Source of the DNA: Marinobacter halodurans
GTDB taxonomy: Bacteria > Pseudomonadota > Gammaproteobacteria > Pseudomonadales > Oleiphilaceae
Assembly (NCBI RefSeq): GCF_004327985.1
Contig: NZ_SJDL01000002.1
Span: 124,001 to 188,000 of the forward strand
Direction of reading: 5' to 3'
Length of the DNA: 64,000 nucleotides
The translations under genes and the position numbers were made by a program. Under the pieces are notes generated by a model. The model had not been told where the DNA came from. It worked only from the letters and a program-made list of their open reading frames with translations, and ran no database searches. Position 1 is the first letter of the stretch, and the number at the start of each line of letters is the position of its first letter. This document shows, piece by piece, positions 58,645 to 64,000 of this stretch.

Positions 58645-58813
58645 GGAACTGACAGAAACGCGGTACATCGCGGGTCGTTGAAGGATCCGTCGCGACCACT
58701 TTCAGGATCCCGTCGACCGGTACCTCGGCCATACGGTTATGCAGCATCATCACCGGCTCGGGGCACATCAGTCCCGTGGCATCGAGTTCAAGATCATAGG
58801 CCATTTCCACCAC
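58574..58813 (-). CDS. tusA: TusA-family sulfur carrier
   Basis: This 79-residue protein has the single active cysteine C17 in the CPEP motif (TGLMCPEPVMML) and the VVATDPSTTRDVPRFC block, matching E. coli TusA (81 residues). It should carry persulfide sulfur from IscS to MnmA for 2-thiouridine in tRNA. mnmA is at 38.1 kb. Start GTG 58813 has GGGAG eight bases upstream. An ATG at 58804 lacks a proper site. It is monocistronic here. Confidence 0.9.
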   Translation of the reverse strand: MVEMAYDLELDATGLMCPEPVMMLHNRMAEVPVDGILKVVATDPSTTRDVPRFCQFLNHTLVQENHTETEFVYYIRRGE

Positions 58814-58900
58814 AACAGCTTCTCCCAGCGCCGGTGTCGGGCGCTCTCGTGCATTCAGTGCTAGATTGGATTATAAGAACAACGCGTTGTGGAGGCCATC

Positions 58901-59185
58901 ATGATCCGGGTACTGATCGAGCGCCACATTGCCGCCACGCTGGAAAGTGCCTACGAGAAGGAGTCCCGCTTACTACTGCAGTACGCCGTCAGCGTGCCGG
59001 GGTTCATTTCCGGCGAGACGCTGGTGGACGCCAACGACATCCACCACCGCATGACCCTGTGCAACTGGCGCTCCATAACCGACTGGGACAACTGGTACCA
59101 CTCGGACCAGCGCAAGGAAATGATGAACGAACTGAACCTGATGATGGACCAGGAAGAAAAGATCACCATCCTGCAACAATGCTGA
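58901..59185 (+). CDS. Antibiotic-biosynthesis-monooxygenase-domain small protein
   Basis: This 94-residue protein has the ABM ferredoxin-like fold pattern: an opening strand MIRVLIERHIA, a helix (ESAYEKESRLLLQ), VPGFISGETLVD and WRSITDWDNWYHS. The family includes heme-degrading and quinone monooxygenases and many without known substrate. GGAGG lies five bases before the ATG. It is divergent from tusA and convergent with rlmM. Confidence 0.78.
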   Translation: MIRVLIERHIAATLESAYEKESRLLLQYAVSVPGFISGETLVDANDIHHRMTLCNWRSITDWDNWYHSDQRKEMMNELNLMMDQEEKITILQQC

Positions 59186-59200
59186 CCGTCATACGCCCGG

Positions 59201-60265
59201 TCAACTGAACCGCTCCACGAAGCAGGTAATCTCTTCCCGGTCATGGTAAAGGTGCCGGGCTTTCAGGCGGACATCCACGCCGGTGGCATCGAGTTTTCCC
59301 AGCAACCGCTCCCGACACACCAACCACTCGTCATAACGCTTCTTCATCGGCAGCTTCAGGTTGAAGACGCTGAATTTGCACAGACGGTTCCCGAACCAGT
59401 CCACCACCATCTCGGTGGTCCGGCGCGGTTTGTCGACGATATCGCACACCATCCAGTCCACGGCACGCTGGGGCCGCCACAGATAGCCGTCCGCCCGCAC
59501 ATGCTCCACGTGGCCGCTGGCCATCAGCGCCTCGTCCAAGGGACCGTTATCGACGGCGGTCACCAACATGCCCTGACGGACCAACTGCCAGGTCCAGCCA
59601 CCGGGGGCCGCGCCAAGGTCGACGGCTTTCTTGCCGCCTCCCAGGTAATCCAGCCACTGTTCCTGCGGGATAAAGACTTTCCAGGCTTCCTCCAGTTTCA
59701 GCGCCGACCGGCTGGGGGCCGAGGCCGGCAAACGCAGCCGGGGAATCCCGCTGAGGTAGACGGCCCGGTTGTCTGCATGGCTGATACCGAGGATCATCCG
59801 ATCAAACGAGGGCAGGAAGATTTCCAGGCGCCGGCGGTTGGATTCATCGTCGACCAGAAACCCCGTCTCCCGCAACGCACGGGACAGGGGCGACGCCCAT
59901 TTCCGGCTGAAAGCCCCCAGGTCGCGCTCCACATCCTCCGGCACGCGAATCTCGACCCGGGCCGACGGCGGCCTGTCCGGCTGTTCGCGCAACGCCTCGA
60001 GCACCGCCCCCACCCTATCCGACGCCGGCAGGGCCCGATCGTCGATCACCTCGAACCAATCGCGGGTAAACACCAGCGAGGCCATACCCACCTGTTGCAT
60101 CAGGGACCGTGCATCGCCCCCATCGGCGACCACGAACATCGCCTGGCCCGCGTTGGCCTCCGGCTGGAAATAGCCATAGCGCCCGTGTTCAGCCGCCAGT
60201 TCGGTCAGTTCCCGGCCTGCTTCCGTCTCAAAGCCAGCGCGGCAGAACAGCAGTATTCGCTCCAT
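59201..60265 (-). CDS. rlmM: 23S rRNA 2'-O-methyltransferase RlmM
   Basis: This 354-residue enzyme methylates the 2'-O of C2498 in 23S rRNA. An N-terminal THUMP-like part (about 1-170) precedes the Rossmann domain with the SAM motif AVDLGAAPGGWTWQL (about 205-219) and the D/K residues of the K-D-K-E tetrad. ATG 60265 has GGGAGGT eight bases upstream. It is preceded after 4 bases by a hydrolase gene on the same strand. Confidence 0.92.
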   Translation of the reverse strand: MERILLFCRAGFETEAGRELTELAAEHGRYGYFQPEANAGQAMFVVADGGDARSLMQQVGMASLVFTRDWFEVIDDRALPASDRVGAVLEALREQPDRPPSARVEIRVPEDVERDLGAFSRKWASPLSRALRETGFLVDDESNRRRLEIFLPSFDRMILGISHADNRAVYLSGIPRLRLPASAPSRSALKLEEAWKVFIPQEQWLDYLGGGKKAVDLGAAPGGWTWQLVRQGMLVTAVDNGPLDEALMASGHVEHVRADGYLWRPQRAVDWMVCDIVDKPRRTTEMVVDWFGNRLCKFSVFNLKLPMKKRYDEWLVCRERLLGKLDATGVDVRLKARHLYHDREEITCFVERFS

Positions 60266-60269
60266 CCCG

Positions 60270-60911
60270 TCAGACCTCCCCCGATCCGTTGCGGCCATCC
60301 ATCCAGGCCGCCGTCTGCCGGGCCGCCAGCTCAATCAGGTCCTCCTGGGTGGTGCCGGTGGACTTACGTGGCCGGAAATCGTGCTCACCGTCGTCCAGCC
60401 AATGGATCACTACGGGCCCATCACCGGTCAGATGCGCCTGCACTTCATCCTTCCGGCCGAAAGGATCGCGCGTGCCCTGGTTGATCAGGACCGGTACGGT
60501 AAAGTCGTTAAAATGCGCCGTGCGCCAGCGGTCGGCCTTACCCGGCGGGTGGAACGGATAGCCAAAACAGACACAGCCAGCAATACGGTCGTCCGCCCGG
60601 CTGGCCAGGACACTCGCAATCCGCCCGCCCATGGACTTGCCTCCGATATAGACGGGCCCGGATGCCCCCGCATGGCGGTCAATCACGGCGCTGAACTCCC
60701 CTTCCAACTTTTCAGCCCTGGGGGGCGGGCGCTTCCTGCCGTCTTCCCGGCGCTTGCGCATGTATTCGAACTCGAAACGGACAACCCGGATGCGCTGCTC
60801 CGCCAGTCCGGCGGCCAACAGGTCCATGTAGGGTGAATCCATGGGCGCACCGGCGCCATGCGCCAACAGGAGGGTCCGGGGCCCCTCGCCCTCGATCAGT
60901 TCTTGCGCCAT
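60270..60911 (-). CDS. Alpha/beta-hydrolase, KANL3/Tex30-like
   Basis: This 213-residue hydrolase has the nucleophile elbow GGKSMGG (Ser in GKSMG), an acidic residue in NQGTRDPFG and a histidine in WLDDGEHDF, all at the expected spacing for the KANL3/Tex30 or dienelactone-hydrolase-like group. I start at ATG 60911 because AGGAAAG lies seven bases upstream; an in-frame ATG at 60935 is weaker. It is 4 bases before rlmM in one operon. The substrate is unknown. Confidence 0.8.
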   Translation of the reverse strand: MAQELIEGEGPRTLLLAHGAGAPMDSPYMDLLAAGLAEQRIRVVRFEFEYMRKRREDGRKRPPPRAEKLEGEFSAVIDRHAGASGPVYIGGKSMGGRIASVLASRADDRIAGCVCFGYPFHPPGKADRWRTAHFNDFTVPVLINQGTRDPFGRKDEVQAHLTGDGPVVIHWLDDGEHDFRPRKSTGTTQEDLIELAARQTAAWMDGRNGSGEV

Positions 60912-61047
60912 TGCCACTTTCCTGACGTCAATCATGGTTCGGCCCCGGGGCGGGGCCAATGCTGGCGCGCATGTTAGCAGCCATGCCCGACAAACCCCAG
61001 CAGGCGACATCGTTCCACGAGTTCAAAAACATGAACGAAATAGCCCA

Positions 61048-61061
61048 TGATCATTTGATCA
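61048..61061. repeat. Tandem TGATCA palindrome
   Basis: TGATCA-TT-TGATCA, two self-complementary hexamers two bases apart. It could be a regulator site, but it lies 95 bases upstream of the Anr box and could be chance. Confidence 0.25.
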
Positions 61062-61142
61062 TTACAGCATCTTGCACTAAATGATGAGAGTACGTCTCCT
61101 GGCCCCTTACGCCTAAAAGGCACCCTATTTCCGTCTTTTGGC

Positions 61143-61185
61143 TTGATCCAGGTCATTGAAAAAGGGGGCTGCCATTCACCATACT
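61143..61185 (+). promoter_or_regulatory. Anr/FNR-dependent promoter of ccoNOQP
   Basis: TTGATCCAGGTCAT (61143-61156) matches the Anr/FNR pattern TTGAT-N4-GTCAA except at the last base. CATACT (61180-61185) is a good -10, placing the box near -42, the usual position for activation. The oxygen-limited cbb3 operon fits such control. Confidence 0.7.
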
Positions 61186-61230
61186 TGCATCGCCTAATTT
61201 TATTCCCTGTCACCCTCTGGTAAGGCCATC

Positions 61231-62661
61231 ATGAGCACAGCGACTCCTAACCTGACATATAACTACAAGGTCGTGCGCCAGTTCACCATCATGACGGTGG
61301 TCTGGGGCATCATTGGTATGGGGATGGGTGTGCTCATCGCCTCCCAGTTGCGTTTTCCCTTCATGAATTTCGACCTGCCCTGGACCCACTTTGGCCGGTT
61401 ACGCCCGTTGCATACCAACCTGGTCATCTTCGGGTTCGGCGGTAGCGCCCTGTTCGCCACCTCCTACTACGTGGTCCAGAGAACCTGCCAGGCAAGGCTG
61501 TTCTCCGACGGGCTGGCTGCATTCACTTTCTGGGGCTGGCAGGCCGTCCTGGTAGCCGCCTGCATCACGCTGCCCATGGGACTGACCAGCACCAAGGAAT
61601 ACGCCGAGCTGGAATGGCCCATCGACATCCTGATTACGTTGGTCTGGGTGGCCTACGCCATGGTCTATTTCGGCACCATTACCAAGCGCCAGACCAAACA
61701 CATCTACGTGGCCAACTGGTTCTACGGCGCCTTTATTCTCACGGTGGCGGTGTTGCACATCGGCAACAACCTGGAACTGCCGGTCAGTGCCTTCAAGTCC
61801 TATTCCATCTACAGCGGCGTGACCGACGCCATGATGCAGTGGTGGTGGGGACATAACGCCGTGGGCTTCTTCCTGACGGCCGGCTTCCTGGGGATGATGT
61901 ATTACTTCGTGCCCAAGCAGGCGGACCGGCCGGTCTATTCCTACCGGCTATCCATCGTCCACTTCTGGGCGCTGATCGCCACCTATGTCTGGGCCGGCGG
62001 CCATCACCTGCATTACAGCGCACTGCCGGACTGGGCCCAGACCGCCGGCATGATCATGTCGCTGATCCTGCTGGCACCGAGCTGGGGCGGCATGATCAAC
62101 GGGATGATGACGCTCTCCGGTGCCTGGCACAAACTGCGCACGGACCCGATCCTGCGCTTCCTGGTGGTGTCCCTGTCGTTCTATGGCATGTCCACCTTTG
62201 AAGGCCCGATGATGGCCATCAAGACCGTCAACGCCCTGTCCCACGACACCGACTGGACCATCGGCCACGTTCATTCCGGCGCCCTGGGCTGGGTGGCCAT
62301 GATCAGTATCGGCGCGGTTTACCACCTGATCCCGAGGCTCTGGGGCATGACCCGGATGTACAGCGTGGGTCTGATCAACCTGCACTTCTGGCTCGCCACC
62401 ATCGGCACGGTGCTCTACATCGTCGCCATGTGGGTCAACGGCATCATGCAGGGGCTGATGTGGCGCGCGGTGAACGCCGACGGCACCCTCACCTACAGCT
62501 TCGTGGAGGCGCTGGAAAACTCCATGCCGGGCTACCTGATCCGCCTGATCGGCGGCGGCATCTTCTTCACCGGCATGCTGGTCATGGCCTATAACGTGCG
62601 CATGACGATCCGTCAGAAGGATGCCGTCGCACTCGACAACAGCGCAGTCCAGACGGCCTGA
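61231..62661 (+). CDS. ccoN: cbb3-type cytochrome c oxidase subunit I
   Basis: This 476-residue heme-copper oxidase core has about twelve membrane helices. Histidine ligands are visible in [11 protein letters not shown] (low-spin heme b), [15 protein letters not shown] and [14 protein letters not shown] (copper B), and [10 protein letters not shown] (heme). It reduces oxygen to water and pumps protons at high oxygen affinity. It starts the ccoNOQP operon behind the Anr-type promoter. Confidence 0.96.
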   Translation: MSTATPNLTYNYKVVRQFTIMTVVWGIIGMGMGVLIASQLRFPFMNFDLPWTHFGRLRPLHTNLVIFGFGGSALFATSYYVVQRTCQARLFSDGLAAFTFWGWQAVLVAACITLPMGLTSTKEYAELEWPIDILITLVWVAYAMVYFGTITKRQTKHIYVANWFYGAFILTVAVLHIGNNLELPVSAFKSYSIYSGVTDAMMQWWWGHNAVGFFLTAGFLGMMYYFVPKQADRPVYSYRLSIVHFWALIATYVWAGGHHLHYSALPDWAQTAGMIMSLILLAPSWGGMINGMMTLSGAWHKLRTDPILRFLVVSLSFYGMSTFEGPMMAIKTVNALSHDTDWTIGHVHSGALGWVAMISIGAVYHLIPRLWGMTRMYSVGLINLHFWLATIGTVLYIVAMWVNGIMQGLMWRAVNADGTLTYSFVEALENSMPGYLIRLIGGGIFFTGMLVMAYNVRMTIRQKDAVALDNSAVQTA

Positions 62662-62678
62662 CAGGGAGAGGGATCACC

Positions 62679-63287
62679 ATGAAACACGAAGTTGTCGAGA
62701 AGAACATCGGGCTGATGGCGCTGCTGATTGTGCTGGTGATCAGCGGGGGCTTCCTGGTGGAAATCGTGCCGCTGTTCTTCCTCAAGGAAGTCAACGAACC
62801 GGTCGCCGGACTGGAGCCGCTGACGCCGCTGGAAATGGAAGGCCGTGACATCTACATCCGCGAGGGTTGCCACGTCTGCCACACCCAGATGATCCGCCCG
62901 TTCCGCGCCGAGACCGAGCGTTACGGGCATTATTCCGTGGCGGGCGAGTTTGTCTACGAACACCCGTTCCTGTGGGGCTCAAAACGCACCGGCCCTGACC
63001 TGGCAAGGGTGGGCGGCCGCTACTCCGACGCCTGGCACCGGGTCCACCTGAACAACCCGCGGGATGTGGTTCCGGAGTCCAACATGCCGGCCTTCCCCTG
63101 GCTGTTCGAAACCAAACTGGATGCGGATGGCATCACCGCCAAGCTCAAGGCGTTCCAGACCTTCGGTGTACCCTACACCGACGAGGAAATCGCCGCCGCA
63201 CCGGACCAGATTCGTGGCAAGTATGAAATCGAGGCGCTGGTGGCCTATCTCCAGCAACTGGGCACAGTGATCTCAACCAGACGGTGA
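62679..63287 (+). CDS. ccoO: cbb3-type cytochrome c oxidase subunit II
   Basis: This 202-residue membrane-anchored monoheme cytochrome c has an N-terminal helix (residues 10-30) and heme site C64-H-V-C67-H68, with a later methionine (NMPAFPW) as likely second ligand. It passes electrons from CcoP to CcoN. It follows ccoN by 17 bases. Its length matches the family (about 200). Confidence 0.95.
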   Translation: MKHEVVEKNIGLMALLIVLVISGGFLVEIVPLFFLKEVNEPVAGLEPLTPLEMEGRDIYIREGCHVCHTQMIRPFRAETERYGHYSVAGEFVYEHPFLWGSKRTGPDLARVGGRYSDAWHRVHLNNPRDVVPESNMPAFPWLFETKLDADGITAKLKAFQTFGVPYTDEEIAAAPDQIRGKYEIEALVAYLQQLGTVISTRR

Positions 63288-63292
63288 CGGCG

Positions 63293-63481
63293 ATGGACAT
63301 CAACGATCTACGCGGAATACACACGCTGCTGGTCCTGGTCGCGTTCATCGGAATTGTCTGGTGGGCGTATAGCGCCAACCGCAGGAAGGCCAACGACGAA
63401 GCGGCCAACCTTCCCTTTGCGGACGACGAGATTGATCAGCGCACGCGCGAGCGGGAAAAGAATACGGAGAATAAAAAATGA
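63293..63481 (+). CDS. ccoQ: cbb3-type cytochrome oxidase subunit CcoQ
   Basis: This 62-residue protein has one membrane helix (IHTLLVLVAFIGIVWWAYS) and a charged cytoplasmic tail, the usual CcoQ form. It stabilises the oxidase complex. I start at ATG 63293; a GTG at 63284 overlaps the ccoO stop by 4 bases and is possible. Its stop overlaps the ccoP start by 4 bases (ATGA). Confidence 0.88.
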   Translation: MDINDLRGIHTLLVLVAFIGIVWWAYSANRRKANDEAANLPFADDEIDQRTREREKNTENKK

Positions 63482-64000
63482 GCACTTTCTGGAGCCTATG
63501 GATTAGCGTGATCGTGCTCGCCACGGTGATCGGCTGTTGGTGGCTGCTTTGGGCGACCCGCCGAAGCCAGCCCACCGACAAGGAAACCGATCGAACCACG
63601 GGACACTCGTTCGACGGCATCGAGGAATACGACAATCCATTGCCGAAATGGTGGTTCCACCTGTTCAGCGCAACCTGTGTGTTCTCGCTGATCTACCTGG
63701 CGCTGTACCCGGGCCTGGGCAACTTCGAGGGCCTGCTGGGCTGGACCCAGGAGAAACAGTGGCAGGAGGAGGTGCAGCAGGCCGAGGCCCGCTACGGTGA
63801 GCTCTATGCGAAATACGGCGACATCCCGATCCCGGAACTGGCGAAGAACGAGGACGCCCGCAAGATGGGGCAGCGCCTGTTTTCCAATAACTGTGCCGTT
63901 TGCCATGGGTCCGCCGCCCGGGGCGCAGTGGGCTTCCCCAACCTGACGGACGATGCCTGGATCTGGGGCGGCAGTCCCGAGCGGATTGTCGAGACCATCC
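63478..64000 (+). CDS. ccoP: cbb3-type cytochrome c oxidase subunit III (partial)
   Basis: The window holds the first 174 codons. Two membrane helices (about residues 5-27 and 58-78) precede the first heme c site, C139-A-V-C142-H143 (NNCAVCHGSAARGAVG). A second heme domain should follow beyond the end. CcoP accepts electrons from cytochrome c. It overlaps ccoQ by 4 bases. Confidence 0.95.
   Translation, partial: MSTFWSLWISVIVLATVIGCWWLLWATRRSQPTDKETDRTTGHSFDGIEEYDNPLPKWWFHLFSATCVFSLIYLALYPGLGNFEGLLGWTQEKQWQEEVQQAEARYGELYAKYGDIPIPELAKNEDARKMGQRLFSNNCAVCHGSAARGAVGFPNLTDDAWIWGGSPERIVETI

Larger units (their letters stand above)
60912..61230. promoter_or_regulatory. Divergent region between hydrolase and ccoN
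   Basis: These 319 bases hold the promoters of the hydrolase-rlmM pair and of ccoNOQP. They contain a tandem TGATCA palindrome (61048-61061) and an Anr/FNR box with a -10 element (61143-61185). No open frame here is supported. Confidence 0.6.

Overview
This 64 kb window is a piece of gammaproteobacterial core chromosome. It has high GC, strong Shine-Dalgarno sites and dense, often overlapping genes. Several gene orders match those I know from Pseudomonas and relatives: murB-ptp-kdsB-Trm112-lpxK-msbA-exbD-exbB-comEC, DUF2062-lolD-lolC/E-PilZ, trxB-aat-bpt-infA-clpA-clpS-cspD, and mnmA-hflD-purB-roxA-GNAT. A DUF6160-type secreted protein and a split B12-dependent ribonucleotide reductase suggest a marine member of the Marinobacter group or a close relative. 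That placement is inference. I saw no tRNA, rRNA, CRISPR, prophage, insertion sequence or plasmid module.

Layout. 0-9.2 kb: a single-domain PilZ protein, an FbpA/FbpB iron(III) importer without its ATPase, a thioesterase and a fatty acyl-CoA ligase, a small zinc-ribbon membrane protein, and a TrpXYZ-like ABC importer. 9.5-13.9 kb: a DUF6160 secreted protein, and nrdJa-nrdJb behind a long leader with a candidate NrdR box. 13.9-26.3 kb: a leftward cell-envelope cluster (MurB, KdsB, LpxK, MsbA, ExbB/ExbD-like pair, ComEC), then a Lol lipoprotein exporter with only one membrane subunit, and a second PilZ protein. 26.5-29.9 kb: agmatine deiminase and N-carbamoylputrescine amidase (agmatine to putrescine) and a MoxR ATPase. 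30-36.7 kb: thioredoxin reductase, then the full bacterial N-degron set (Aat, Bpt, ClpS, ClpA) around infA, and CspD. 36.9-43.6 kb: translation and RNA-modification genes (RluE, MnmA, RoxA) with HflD, PurB, a Nudix hydrolase and a GNAT protein. 43.6-50 kb: a LysR regulator, an unknown coiled-coil membrane protein, a hybrid histidine kinase, an OhrR-like sensor coupled to a glutathione peroxidase, and a 3-methyladenine glycosylase-like protein. 50-60.9 kb: AlaA, HtpX behind a candidate sigma-32 promoter, PdxB, RhlB, EpmC, DsbD, TusA, RlmM and a hydrolase. 61.2-64 kb: ccoNOQP for cbb3 oxidase behind a candidate Anr/FNR box. ccoP runs off the window end.

No wholly new multi-gene system stands out. 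The most interesting signals are local: a decayed DMT-transporter start fused to the end of dsbD, an OhrR-type two-cysteine regulator overlapping a glutathione peroxidase instead of ohr, a single-subunit LolF-like exporter, a PilZ protein with a long helical insert, candidate NrdR, sigma-32 and Anr sites, and mutually exclusive hairpins in the cspD leader. Promoter and operator calls are by eye only.
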